DNA of 64,000 nucleotides from CAVVST01 sp963750995 (GTDB taxonomy: Bacteria > Acidobacteriota > Vicinamibacteria > Vicinamibacterales > UBA2999), in the NCBI GenBank assembly GCA_963750995.1, contig CAVVST010000004.1, forward strand, positions 1,042,479-1,106,478, written 5' to 3'. The position numbers were made by a program, and so were the translations under genes. Below the pieces are notes generated by a model. It saw only the letters and a program-made list of their open reading frames with translations. It had not been told where the DNA came from and searched no databases. Position 1 is the stretch's first letter. The number at the start of each line of letters is the position of its first letter. Below, piece after piece: positions 45,533 to 55,387 of the stretch.

Positions 45533-46504
45533 CGAATATCGAATGCGGTGGCACAGCGTGTCGCCGGGCGCCTGCGCGAGCGTCGCCATCACCTCCGGCA
45601 GTTCCTCGAATGGGCTCTCGCCCGAAATGAGGGCGTCGAGATGCGGATCGCGCAGCAGGGCCAGCACGAGCTGCATTCGCCGCCGGTTGTCCCATCGCGC
45701 GCGCTGCGACGGCGGAATGCGGCCGACCTGCGAAGACGCGATCGTCAGGCGCCTGGCGTGGAATGCGCTGCCAAGGGACAGGGGCACCGTCCGATCGCCG
45801 TACCAGCTCAATTCGACGATCCTCGCCTCGACGCCGGCCACCCTGAGTGCCAGTTCGAGCCCTTCGGGAGCGCCGCTCGCATGGATCACGAGGTCTGCGT
45901 CCACGGCCGCGGCCGGCGGTTCCGCGAATCGTACCCCGAGCGCCAGGGCCACCGCGGCGCGACGGGGATTGATATCAATCAGCTCGACGTCGCACCCCGG
46001 GATTCTCGACAGGAGCCAGGCGGCCAGACATCCGACGGTCCCGGCGCCGATCACCGCGATACGATCGCCAAGATGCGGCATGGCATCCCACACCCCGTTG
46101 AGCGCCGTCTCCAGATTGGCGGCCAGCACCACCCGCCGCGGATCGATGCCGTCGGTCAGCACGTGTACGTCGCCCGCCGGAACGATGAAGCGCGTTTGAT
46201 GCGGATGAAGAACAAAGACGATGCGGCCGGTGAGTGCGTCGGGGCCGTGTTCGACGCGCCCGACCATCGAATAGCCGTACTTCACCGGCGCCGGGAAGGT
46301 GCCCTCCTGGAAGGGCGCTCGCATCCGGTCCCATTCGCTCGGCGGCACGCGGCCGCTGAACACCAGCGCCTCGGTTCCGCGGCTGATGCCGCTGTACAAC
46401 GCACTGATCACGACCTCGCCCTCGCCGGGCGGGCGGAGCGCTTCCTCGCGGATCTCGCCGCGGCCGGGCGCCGCCACCCAGAATGCTCGGGCCTCGTCGG
46501 GCAT
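45530..46504 (-). CDS. zinc-type medium-chain alcohol dehydrogenase family protein
   Basis: A 324-aa MDR protein. The N-terminal GroES-like part has RPPGEGEVVISALYSGISRG, and the cofactor fold is IAVIGAGTVGCLAAWLLSRI. Classic zinc cysteines are absent from the visible motifs, so it may be zinc-free. The length is normal for the COG1063-like branch. It starts 14 bases from the divergent CDP-alcohol transferase gene and is followed by the 39-bp inverted repeat and PTPS-like gene. Confidence 0.87.
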   Translation of the reverse strand: MPDEARAFWVAAPGRGEIREEALRPPGEGEVVISALYSGISRGTEALVFSGRVPPSEWDRMRAPFQEGTFPAPVKYGYSMVGRVEHGPDALTGRIVFVLHPHQTRFIVPAGDVHVLTDGIDPRRVVLAANLETALNGVWDAMPHLGDRIAVIGAGTVGCLAAWLLSRIPGCDVELIDINPRRAAVALALGVRFAEPPAAAVDADLVIHASGAPEGLELALRVAGVEARIVELSWYGDRTVPLSLGSAFHARRLTIASSQVGRIPPSQRARWDNRRRMQLVLALLRDPHLDALISGESPFEELPEVMATLAQAPGDTLCHRIRYS

Positions 46505-46518
46505 ATCCGCTCATTCTG

Positions 46519-47241
46519 ATGCCGCACACGCCCCGTTACAATGTCGCCCTCGCCGTTGGGCTCGCGGGCACGGCGGCTCTCGGCTGGATGGTCGGCTCGT
46601 GGATGGGCGCGGGTATGAGCTATCCGGTCATGGCCGCGGCGTTCTTCGGAGTGCTGTTCACGGCCGTCGTCGCGGTCGCCGGCGGCCAGCATCCCCATGC
46701 GCGCTTCGGGCCTGCCAATACGGTGACGACGAGTCGTGCGATGCTGGCGGCGCTGGCCGCCGGGCTTGTCGGGCAATCCGCGTCGCCAGCGGTACTTTGG
46801 CCGGTGATTGGGCTCACGGCGCTGATGGCGGTGCTCGACGGCCTGGACGGCTGGCTCGCCCGCGCGACCCACACGGTCAGCGCATTCGGCGCGCGTCTTG
46901 ATATGGAAACGGATGCCGCGTTCATTCTCGTCCTGTCGGCTCTCGTCTGGCAGTACGACAAAGCCGGCATATGGGTACTGGGGTGCGGGTTGATGCGGTA
47001 TGCATTCGTCGGAGCGGGCCGGGTGCTGCCGTGGCTCGCGAAACCGCTGCGCGCCACGCGGCGCGGCAGGACCGTGGCGATTTTTCAACTGCTCGGACTC
47101 GGCGTCGCGCTGGCGCCGATCGTCCCACGGCCCGCGAGCGCGGCGCTGGCCGGTGTCACGCTGGCGGCTCTGTGCTGGTCGTTCGCGGTTGATGTCGCGT
47201 GGCTCTGGCGTCAATCGCTAGTACATAGCGTCCGGCTTTAG
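46519..47241 (+). CDS. CDP-alcohol phosphatidyltransferase family protein
   Basis: A 240-aa integral membrane enzyme with six or so helices. The catalytic motif D-x2-D-G-x2-A-R-x8-G-x3-D-x3-D is intact in LDGLDGWLARATHTVSAFGA, then RLDMETD. It joins a phosphoalcohol to a CDP-activated alcohol in the membrane. Its final residues SVRL and stop come from a palindromic repeat at 47230. Its position near PTPS and glycosyltransferase genes suggests a membrane-linked product. Confidence 0.88.
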   Translation: MPHTPRYNVALAVGLAGTAALGWMVGSWMGAGMSYPVMAAAFFGVLFTAVVAVAGGQHPHARFGPANTVTTSRAMLAALAAGLVGQSASPAVLWPVIGLTALMAVLDGLDGWLARATHTVSAFGARLDMETDAAFILVLSALVWQYDKAGIWVLGCGLMRYAFVGAGRVLPWLAKPLRATRRGRTVAIFQLLGLGVALAPIVPRPASAALAGVTLAALCWSFAVDVAWLWRQSLVHSVRL

Positions 47242-47333
47242 CCGGACCGATGTGGTCCGCCTGAAGGCGGACACTACATGAGCATGTAGTGTACATTACT
47301 ACATGAGCGTAGTGTCCGGCTTTAGCCGGACGG
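47221..47333. repeat. cluster of REP-like palindromes
   Basis: GTCCGGCTTTAGCCGGAC occurs at 47230-47247 and again at 47314-47331. Between them lie GTCCGCC-TGAA-GGCGGAC (47255-47272) and ACTACATG-AG-CATGTAGT (47273-47290). The upstream CDP-alcohol transferase ends inside the first copy, and the downstream gene starts nine bases after the last. The same families appear at 35047-35113 and 59860-59877. Confidence 0.75.
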
Positions 47334-47341
47334 GGGAGTTT

Positions 47342-47785
47342 ATGTTCGGACGAATGGCGTCGCCCGCCGGTGCGCTGCGGATCCTGTCGCTGGCGCTTGG
47401 CGTATTCCTGATCTTCATGGCCGTCGACAAGATTGCGTGGCTGACCGATGGCGCAATCCTGACCCGGAGGCTCCAGGAATGGCGCGGCATGGCGCGGCCC
47501 CTGGCCCGGTGGTACATCGATACCATCGCGCTTCCGGGTGCGCCGGTTTTCTCGCGCGTGGTGGTGTTAGCGGAGCTCGCCGCGGGTACGGCGTTGATTC
47601 TGGGAACGAGGGTGCGCCTGGCGGCGGCGCTGGCGTTCCTGATGGTGCTCAACTTCCACTTCGCCGCCGACCTGATCTTCCGGTATGCCTATCTGACCAA
47701 CGCCTACGGGCTGCCGATCCTCGGCGGCCTTCTGGCGCTCGCCGTCGGCGGCGGCACGCGGCTGCCGTTCAGTGTGTCGAAATAG
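47342..47785 (+). CDS. DoxX family membrane protein
   Basis: A 147-aa protein with four hydrophobic segments. The DoxX-like pattern is seen in LGVFLIFMAVDKIAWLTDGA and LAELAAGTALILGTRVRLAA, then FLMVLNFHFAADLIFRYAYL. The ATG at 47342 follows a GGGGGAG ribosome site. It is convergent with the sulfatase-type gene and overlaps its end by 17 bases. The role is unknown. Confidence 0.8.
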   Translation: MFGRMASPAGALRILSLALGVFLIFMAVDKIAWLTDGAILTRRLQEWRGMARPLARWYIDTIALPGAPVFSRVVVLAELAAGTALILGTRVRLAAALAFLMVLNFHFAADLIFRYAYLTNAYGLPILGGLLALAVGGGTRLPFSVSK

Positions 47786-49390
47786 GCGGGTCCGGTGCAT
47801 CGAACGCATCGAGCAGCACCGGCGTGAGCTGGTTCATTGGGCCAATCGCGGGGCGCCGCGGTTCGAGGCCCGGACGGAATCCATTCTCCAGCAGCCTGTG
47901 AAGGACGCGTTCCCCGCGGCCGATCACGTGCACCGGGACATGCCACGGCGCATCTTTCCCGCTTACGGCTGCAGGCGGCTGATGGTCGCCGAGCACCACG
48001 AGAACCAGGTCGTCGGCCTGTTCACGGAGGTAACCCGCCAGCGATCGGTACTGGTACGCCACCGCGCGCACGTAGCTCGGCCCGAGGTTCGACAGATCGG
48101 GGGTGATGGCCATGGCACGCGCGACGTCCGCGCGGTCGAAGGCGTCGGTGGTCAGGACGCGCGACCACGCCGGCTGGTACGGCGGCACGGGACCGAAGGG
48201 CGCGTGCGACTGGCTGGTTGGAAAGACGACAAATACCGGGGCGCGGGGGGCGTTGCGGCGCTCGAGCGCGTCGAGCCGGGCCAGCGCGTACTGATCCGGA
48301 ATGCTCCACCATCCAAATTGCGGCCCCTCGGTACTCGAGGTGATCCCGCCCGTAGATCACGTCGAAACCATAAAAGGCGCCTTCAGGCCACGCCTGCCGC
48401 ATTCCCGGCATCAGCGCCACCGTGTGGTAGCCGCGGCGGGCAAAGTTGGTGACGATCGTGTCGCGCTGCGACGCCATCAGGGCCGTGTATGCGGTACTGG
48501 TCGCGTACCTCCACGCCCGAGAGCAGGCTCAGATGCGCCAGCCATGAGGATCCGCCGAACGTGGGTGACTCGACGTAGGCCGACACCACCTGGCGGCCGG
48601 TCTCGCGAATGGCCGCGTCGAAATCGGCGCGGCTCTCGGCGAGGCCCGACCAAATGGCCGGAGTTTCGAAGGTGATCGCACCGTAGGATTCAACGAACAC
48701 GAGCAGCACGTCGGCGCCTCCGAGCGCGCGAAGACCCGTGTCGAGCGCCGGGCTGGGACCGAGCCGCGGGGCTGCGGCCCCTGGTCCGACCATCGCCAGT
48801 GCGAAGCGAGCCTGCCGCAGGTAGGCGGGCGTTACCGGATCGGCAAATGCCACGTCGATCGGGAAGCCAGGGATTCGCTGACCGGCGAACAACAGGACGA
48901 TCACGCCGGCCAGTGCCGCGAGAGCGATCCGCGGCCGATGATGCAGCACCGCCAGTGCCAGCTGCCCGATCGCCAGACGGGCGAGCACGTACATGACCCC
49001 CACCGCCAGCACGACGATCGCCGCGACGGCGGCGATCAACCACCATGGCGCGGCGTCGGTCAGCATCGCCGCGACGTTGCCCAGATGTTGGGCGTCCCAG
49101 TACAGGTTGAACTCACGCCCGTAGAGCCCTGGTGCCGTGACGTCGAGGTAATGCCCGGCCACGAGCACGACCCAGAGGGCCGGCAGGACGCGTTTCGCCA
49201 GCCGCGATGCCCAGCCATGCGCAACGGCGAGCACCAGGATGCACAGGGCCAGTTCGAGCGAGAGGGCGTTGCTCCAGGCGATTCGCGGAGTCGGCCACAC
49301 GTTCTCGAACGTGAGCGATGCGTTGAGGAGGACGAGCGATGCGGCGAGGGTGAGTGACGCGCGCCAGCCGGTGAAAACCCCGAGTGCCAC
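47769..49390 (-). CDS. membrane-bound sulfatase-superfamily protein, frameshifted
   Basis: About 540 aa with several transmembrane helices in the first 180 residues. The alkaline-phosphatase/sulfatase fold follows: VLLVFVESYGAITFETPAIW, TFGGSSWLAHLSLLSG (Thr nucleophile region), and late DLVLVVLGDHQPPAAV with Asp-His metal ligands. Shifts lie near 48480 and 48290. This architecture matches LTA-synthase/EptA-like phosphoglycerol or phosphoethanolamine transferases. The GTG start is three bases after the ribA stop. Confidence 0.82.
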
Positions 49391-49393
49391 GCG

Positions 49394-50041
49394 TTACACC
49401 GACGACAGCAGGTGACCCAGCTTTTCCTTCTTCGTCTTCAGGTACTGCGCTGTTGACGCGGTCGCCGGAATCTCGATCGGGAGCCGCTCACTCACGGACA
49501 GGCCTTCGCCGACGACGCCCGACAGCTTCCGCGGATTGTTGCTGAGCAGGCGCAAGGACCGCACGCCAAGCTGGCGCAGCATCCTGACGGCGACGCGGTA
49601 GTCGCGCAGGTCGGCGGGAAAGCCGAGCCGCTCGTTGGCTTCGACCGTGTCGGCGCCCCGGTCCTGGAGGGCGTACGCGCGAATCTTGTTGGCCAGCCCG
49701 ATGCCTCGCCCCTCCTGGTCCAGGTAGAGCAGCACGCCGCGGCCGTCCTCGGCGATCCGCTTGACCGCCGCATGGAGCTGCTGTCCGCAGTCGCAGCGCG
49801 CGGAGTGAAACAGGTCCCCGGTCAGGCACGACGAATGAACGCGCGTGAGCACGTTTTCGCCGTCGCCGATCGCGCCGAGCACCAGGGCGACGTGGGCCTT
49901 GGTCGAGAGCGCGCTCTTGAACACGTGAATGTCGAACTCGCCGTAGTCGGTCGGGAGCTTGGCTGACGCCACGCGGCGCAACGCCTGCAGATGAAGAAGG
50001 GCGCCGACGGAGGTGAACATGCCGCGAAGCCGTGGAATCAC
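49394..50041 (-). CDS. ribA: GTP cyclohydrolase II
   Basis: A 215-aa enzyme (GTG start, or ATG at 50020) without the RibB domain. Motifs: TRVHSSCLTGDLFHSARCDC and GQQLH (zinc cysteines), DQEGRGIGLANKIRAYALQD, and LLSNNPRKLSG. It converts GTP to the diaminopyrimidine precursor of riboflavin and related compounds, releasing formate and pyrophosphate. The normal rib genes are absent nearby. It leads the operon with the sulfatase-like gene and likely supplies the precursor for the surrounding cluster. Confidence 0.93.
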   Translation of the reverse strand: MIPRLRGMFTSVGALLHLQALRRVASAKLPTDYGEFDIHVFKSALSTKAHVALVLGAIGDGENVLTRVHSSCLTGDLFHSARCDCGQQLHAAVKRIAEDGRGVLLYLDQEGRGIGLANKIRAYALQDRGADTVEANERLGFPADLRDYRVAVRMLRQLGVRSLRLLSNNPRKLSGVVGEGLSVSERLPIEIPATASTAQYLKTKKEKLGHLLSSV

Positions 50042-50174
50042 GAGGGCACCCTGGGTGTGATTAGTGGAGGAACAGAAGAGTAATCGTAGGTGGGGAGCCC
50101 GGGGCTGTCAAACGATGGGCGCGTCTGGCGTAAGCTACAGCCTCGCCAGCATCCGCTGGCACGCGGAGGTCGCG

Positions 50175-51492
50175 ATGAACAAGACAGTGATTGCCGTTAT
50201 AGCGCTGGCAGCGGGTCTTCTAGTAGGAATCCCGGTCGGTGGGCGGGTGATGAACACGAGCGCCACTGATGAGTCACCGGTGAGCACGGGCTTTGCCGCC
50301 GTGCCTGGTGAGATTGGCGGCCAGGATCTGTTCGGACCGTACCGACGTCGTGGCGGACTGGCCGAAGGATGTCAGCACGCTGCCCGGGCATGCGGACTGG
50401 ACGTGGGGCGCGGCGCAGGGCATCTTCGCCGAGAGCCCGAATCGCGTGTACCTCGTCGCGCGCGGCGAGCTACCGAACCTGAAGGAAATTCCGGCCACGC
50501 TGCTGCCGCAGCTTGGACCGAGCGTGCAGTTCCCGGTCGGCGGCCTGCCGTGGCGCAGCCACACGCAGACCGCGCTCCCGGGCAACGGCGGAGCAGGCGG
50601 CGACCCGGCGACGGCGATGGAAGCCTGGAGGGGCGACTCTCCGCCGTACCGTCAGCTCGGCGTCGACGCCCGCTGGGAACACTGCCTCGTCGTCGTCGAT
50701 GGTGCGGGAAACATCATCGAAGAGTGGACGCAGTGGGACAAGATCTTCAAACGCCCGCACTCTGCGTACATCAGTCCCTACGATCCCGAAAAGCACGTCT
50801 GGCTCGTGGACGATCACAGCCACGCTATCTACAAGTTCAGCAACGACGGCAAGCAGCTCGTACAGACCATCGGCACGCCGAACGTGCCGGGCGCCGACGG
50901 CACCCACTTCAACCGGCCGACGTTCATGGCATGGGGAGGCGACGGCAGCTTCTACGTCGCCGACGGCTACAACGGCAACCGCGTGGCGAAGTTCGACAAG
51001 GACGGCAAGTTCCTGCTGGACTGGGGCATGAGGGGTGAGCCGGGCGGCAACGAAAAGCGGCCCAACTACATGAACAACGTGCACGGCGTGGCGGTTGATG
51101 TCCAGACCGGGCGCGTGTTCGTGAACGACCGCAACAACCACCGCATCCAGATCTTCGACGAGAGCGGAAAGTACCTGTCCGAGTGGGAGATCAAGCAGCG
51201 GCCGTCCAGCATCCACCTGATTCAGATCGGCCAGGATCGCAACATCGTCGCCTTCGATCAGGGCACGCAGAAGATGCTCAAGTACGACCTCGACGGCCAC
51301 CTGCTGTACTCGTGGGGGACCGTCGCCGACCTCCAGGGTTCGCTCTGGGGGATCCACGGCATCAGCACCGACCAGGAAGGCAATCTCTACACGGCGGGTG
51401 TGAACTCAGGACGCTTCAACAAGTTCACGCCGCGCCCCGGCGCCAACCCGGCGTACATGGCTGGCAAGCCGGTGTACTCCGCCTGGCAGTAA
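50175..51492 (+). CDS. NHL-repeat propeller protein, peptidyl-alpha-hydroxyglycine lyase-like, frameshifted
   Basis: About 438 aa with a strong ribosome site (CGGAGG) before the ATG. A signal-anchor (VIAVIALAAGLLVGIP) opens the protein. After a shift near 50335 the NHL propeller shows WGAAQGIFAESPNRVYLVAR, HSAYISPYDPEKHVWLVDDH, SHAIYKFSNDGKQLVQTIG, FYVADGYNGNRVAKFDKDGK and VNDRNNHRIQIFDESGKYLS. The Asp/His pattern matches the lyase half of peptide amidating enzymes. The true substrate in bacteria is unknown. Confidence 0.82.
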
Positions 51493-51496
51493 CCCC

Positions 51497-52456
51497 TCAG
51501 CGCGGGGGGTCTTTCGGCGCGACGTAGCTCTTTCGCGCGCGCGGCTTCAGGCCGCGCGCGCTCACGCGCACGTCGAGGTCGTGCACCTTGCCGTCGCGTT
51601 TCGGCGGAGCGAAGCCCAAAAGGTACTGGCTGTGCAGCTCGTCGGCGACGCGCGCGAACGCCTCGCCGAGATTCTGTCCAAAGCGGATCTCCGCGTAGCC
51701 GCCGCCGGTCTGCTCCGCCACGAGCGCGAGTCCGGGATCGGGCAGGTCGGCCATCAAGGCTGCCTGCAGCCCGCCAGGTCCGATCCCCGGCTGAGCCGGC
51801 CGCGAGCCGCGGCTACGCATGCCGATTCCGTACACCATCACATCGTCGACGCGCGCGCGGTCGATGACCTCGACCTGGCTGACGTATCGCTCGCGGAAAT
51901 TGATCGGGCCGCTGTCCTTGCCGTCGCTCAGGACGAGGATCACCCGGCGGGCCTCGCTTTCCTCATCGCCGAAGGCGTCCATCGCCTGGTCGACCGCGCG
52001 CCAGAGCGGGGTCGGCGCATCGAAGGGCACCGTGTCCGGCAACGCCCGTCGCAAGGCGGCGACATCGTGGGTGAAGCCGGCACTGATCTCAATCTCGCGT
52101 CCGAACGTGCCGACCCGCACGACGTCGTCCGGCCGAAGCCGCGCGAACAGCTGTTCCGCACCGGCGCGCAGCAGCGGCAGGTTGCCCTCCATGCTGCCCG
52201 AGACGTCGAGCATCACGATCAACCGGACCGGTTGCGGCGTGTTGTCGAACAGCGTGATTGGCTGGGCCTTCCCCTCGTCGCGCACCTCGAAGTCGCTTTG
52301 CGTGAGCGACGTGACGAGCCGGCCGTCTCGATCGGTCACCGTGACGAAGACGCGAACGGAGTCGCCGGTCGCGCGAAAGGTGGGTTGCTGAGCGGCCAGG
52401 CCGAACGTCGCCACAACGCCGATCGCGAGAGCCGTGAACGCCAGGATCCGATTCAT
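51497..52456 (-). CDS. exported VWA domain protein (acidobacterial type)
   Basis: A 319-aa protein. A signal peptide (ILAFTALAIGVVATFGLAAQ) is followed by a beta domain (VRVFVTVTDRDGRLVTSLTQ, DFEVRDEGKAQ) typical of the TIGR03436 acidobacterial VWFA-related group. The VWA domain has the MIDAS motif D-x-S-x-S in LIVMLDVSGSMEGN, then a Thr in FDAPTPLW and Asp in LSDGKDSG. It is the last gene of the run from 56242 and overlaps the flavin oxidase stop by four bases. Confidence 0.88.
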   Translation of the reverse strand: MNRILAFTALAIGVVATFGLAAQQPTFRATGDSVRVFVTVTDRDGRLVTSLTQSDFEVRDEGKAQPITLFDNTPQPVRLIVMLDVSGSMEGNLPLLRAGAEQLFARLRPDDVVRVGTFGREIEISAGFTHDVAALRRALPDTVPFDAPTPLWRAVDQAMDAFGDEESEARRVILVLSDGKDSGPINFRERYVSQVEVIDRARVDDVMVYGIGMRSRGSRPAQPGIGPGGLQAALMADLPDPGLALVAEQTGGGYAEIRFGQNLGEAFARVADELHSQYLLGFAPPKRDGKVHDLDVRVSARGLKPRARKSYVAPKDPPR

Positions 52457-54158
52457 CCTTCACTCATACCACGGCGGATTGTGACGTTGGAGAGACCGTC
52501 GAGGAGCTCTGCAGCGGCGCGAATGCCCGAGTTACAGGCGCCCTCCATGAAACCCTGCCAATCGTAGAACGAGTCGGTGTGCTCCCCGGCGAAGAAGAGG
52601 TTGGCCACCGGCAGTCCGACCCGGCCCTCCCACTGGGTGAAGTATCCGGGTGGGGTGGACGTGTACGAACCCCGGCTGAACGGATCGCCCGGCCAGTGCT
52701 GCATGTGGGCGACGATCTTGCCGTCCGGTGTCCGCTTGGCGGCCGCGGAGGCGCCTGGCCACACCCTGTCAAGATCACCAAGCCATCGTCGAGCGTCGGC
52801 GTCGAGCGTCGCCGGATTGAGCCGCTCGGCCCGCTGCCCGCCCGAGTAGTCGAGCATCACGGCGTTGCCGGGAGTCGCGCCGCTGGGGTTCGGCTCCCAG
52901 GTGCACTGGTGGTTCGGCAGGTTGGAGTAACTCGCGCCCTCGCTGTCGTACTTCCCCAGATCCGGGAGCTGAACCCGACGTTCAGCTTCGTGTTCCGGCC
53001 GTAGTCGAAGTCCTGGATGATCGTGCGCTGCCAGGCAGGAATGCCCAGGCTTCTATGCAGGTCGACCAGCCGCAGTGTCGAATAGGGCAGCGTGAGGATG
53101 ACCGCGTCGTGCACCGCGGTCACGGTCGTCCCAAGGTGGTTGAACGTGAGGCTGATCCGCCCGTCAGACAGTTTGCGGGCCGCGACGAGCCTCATGCCGG
53201 GCATGGTCTGGCCGGGCAGCTGCGCGGCGAGCCGCTGGGCAATCTGCTCGTTGCCGCCCAGGACGTGGAATCGCTCGTCGCTGAACACGCCGAACGGCTG
53301 GAAGCGTGAGCGTTTGTCGATGTGCATGAAGAACAGCAGCGCCAGGCAGGACTGCAGGTCGATCTCGCGGCCGTACTCGATCGTGTAGACGGTGTCGATC
53401 ACCTGCGTGAGCAGCGGGCTGGCGCCCTTGTCCTCGAGGAGCTGGCGCAGCGTGGTGTGGTCGAGCAGGACGTCGAAGTCGCTGTGGGTGTCCCAGGCGA
53501 CGTTGTTGCCCAGGGCCGCCAGCGTCGGACGCAGCACGTCGACCAGCGCGCGGAAGTGGTCGACGATCACCGCTTCGGCGACCTGCGTGCCGTCGAAGAA
53601 GTAAGTCACCTCGCCCGGCAGCCACTCCTTGGTCACGTCCTCCAGCTTCAATCCGAAACGTTTCGCGTACTTCTTCATCGTGATGTGCGTGGTGTCGATC
53701 AGCTCGCCGCCGCGTTCGACCACCTGCCCTGGGAACATCACCGGACCGGGAAAGCTGCCGCCCATCGACCATTGGCGGCCGCCGATCCGGTCGCGTCCTT
53801 CGTAGATCGTGGCCGCGATGCCGGCGGCGGCAAGCGTGTCCGCCGCGGACAGGCCGGCGAGGCCCGCGCCGACGATGCCCACCGAGGCGTTCGCGCGTGG
53901 CGCCGGGCTCCCGATCTTCGGAATGCCAAGCAGGCCGATCGCGGCGGTGGCGCCGATCCCTTTCAGGATGTCTCGGCGTGTCGCTCCCTGCGCAGGTTCC
54001 GCGGCCCGCCTCGAGCGTTGTCGCTGCCGCGCAACCGCCGCGCGTTCCAGGCCTTCCCTGGTGGGAATCCCCAGGTCCTCGAACGCCTTCGCCAGCCGGA
54101 GTGCACGCACGATTCCATCGAAGCCAGGTGTACGACCCACGCGTTGTCCTTTCAGCAC
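52453..54158 (-). CDS. flavin amine oxidase family protein, Tat-like signal, frameshifted
   Basis: About 567 aa. An unusual long N-terminal stretch precedes a twin-arginine-like motif (TRRDILKGIGATAAIGLL). The FAD motif is VGIVGAGLAGLSAADTLAAA, followed by YEGRDRIGGRQWSM; the C-terminal FAD part is LPVANLFFAGEHTDSFYDWQ, then GFMEGACNSGIRAA. The frame shifts near 52960. The enzyme oxidises an amine or related substrate outside the cytosol if Tat export occurs. It ends with a four-base overlap into the VWA gene. Confidence 0.85.
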
Positions 54159-54171
54159 CCAGGGACGGTGC

Positions 54172-55347
54172 TCACTGCAATGAGACGAGAATCGGAATCA
54201 GACCGCTGTCGCTGACGAGCGGATGCAGCGCCTTGCCAATGACGGCGCCAAATGCCCGACCTGGATCCGTCGCCTTCATCGCATGTCCGGGCGTCGGCGA
54301 CGTCGTCAACAGATCGCCGACGTCGACCGCAGCATACCTGGCATCGACCCGGCAGAACGTTCGACCGCTCAGCGCGATCGGATGCCTGGGGAGTTCCGAG
54401 CTGTGGCGGCCCAGCACGATGGCCGGCCGGCATTCCCCGGCTCCCGCGACCACGCCGGCGACCTTCCTGTCGTATTCGTGAATGCTCGGACGCAGCCGCC
54501 CGTCGTCACCAATCACCATGACGACGCCTGGTTCCACGCCAGTGGCGTCGCTCACTTCAAAGTCCTCGGCGCAATCGGCGTTGTTGAAGACGATATCGCC
54601 CTGGGCGCCGTCGATGACGATCGAGTCTCGTCCCTCGTTGTCGCGAACGACGATGAGCCCGGGCTTCTTTCCGCCGTCCTCGGCGCGCGGCGCACCGATC
54701 CAGAGGCCGGCGATCTTTCCGTCGAACGCGTCGCCGGCGAAGTTGAAGACGGGCTTGTTACTGGCATCGCGGACGAAGATGCTTTCACCCTCTCCGCCGT
54801 TGAGGACAATCGCATCGTTTCCCGCCCGGCCCCGCAGCACCACCAGTGCTGCTTTCGTCCCGCCGTCGGCCGTATGCGTGCCGAGCCACAGGGCCGCAGC
54901 CTTGCTGTCGAACGCATCGCCAACAAAATTGAGCACCGGCTTGCCCGAACGGTCACGGACAAGAATGTTCTCCGGCGCGTCGCCGCGCAGCGACACTGAC
55001 GTCTGGCCGTCCTTCCGCTTCAGCATGACGTCGCCTTGCACGCCGTTGCCGCCGATCACCACGTCGCCCGCGGTGGTCAGGCTGATGATGGTCTGGCCAT
55101 TGACGTCCAGGATGGTGACCCCGCCGGTCGGCGCCAGGGTGAGTCCACCGGGGTTCGGCCGAGACGGAGTGGGGCTCGCGATCCGGACGATGGTCTTGCC
55201 GTCGCCGTTGCGAACGAGCACGGCGCCGGCCCGGCCGCTTCCGCCGGCGACGATGTCGCCGGTGGTGCCGTCGAGCGTAATCGTCACCTGCCCGGATGGC
55301 GGCGGCGCGGTGAGAATGTCGATCTTGCCGTCGAGTGGAGGTGTCAC
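54172..55347 (-). CDS. beta-solenoid-like repeat protein with conserved C-terminal domain
   Basis: 391 aa with a GTG start at 55347 behind AGGGAG. The body holds two tandem copies of about 66 residues: the first runs from ENILVRDRSGKPVLNFVGDA, the second from ESIFVRDASNKPVFNFAGDA. Both have D-G-G and I-V-L-N-G or I-V-I-D-G turns. The C-terminal part has RKVAGVVAGAGECRPAIVLG and VGDLLTTSPTPGHAMKATDP, like peptidase-G2/tail-spike-type C-terminal domains. It sits between the propeller and amine oxidase genes. The function is unknown. Confidence 0.72.
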   Translation of the reverse strand: MTPPLDGKIDILTAPPPSGQVTITLDGTTGDIVAGGSGRAGAVLVRNGDGKTIVRIASPTPSRPNPGGLTLAPTGGVTILDVNGQTIISLTTAGDVVIGGNGVQGDVMLKRKDGQTSVSLRGDAPENILVRDRSGKPVLNFVGDAFDSKAAALWLGTHTADGGTKAALVVLRGRAGNDAIVLNGGEGESIFVRDASNKPVFNFAGDAFDGKIAGLWIGAPRAEDGGKKPGLIVVRDNEGRDSIVIDGAQGDIVFNNADCAEDFEVSDATGVEPGVVMVIGDDGRLRPSIHEYDRKVAGVVAGAGECRPAIVLGRHSSELPRHPIALSGRTFCRVDARYAAVDVGDLLTTSPTPGHAMKATDPGRAFGAVIGKALHPLVSDSGLIPILVSLQ

Positions 55348-55387
55348 GTTCGCTCCCTCGCTGATGTGAGCGACTCGATCGAGTGGC

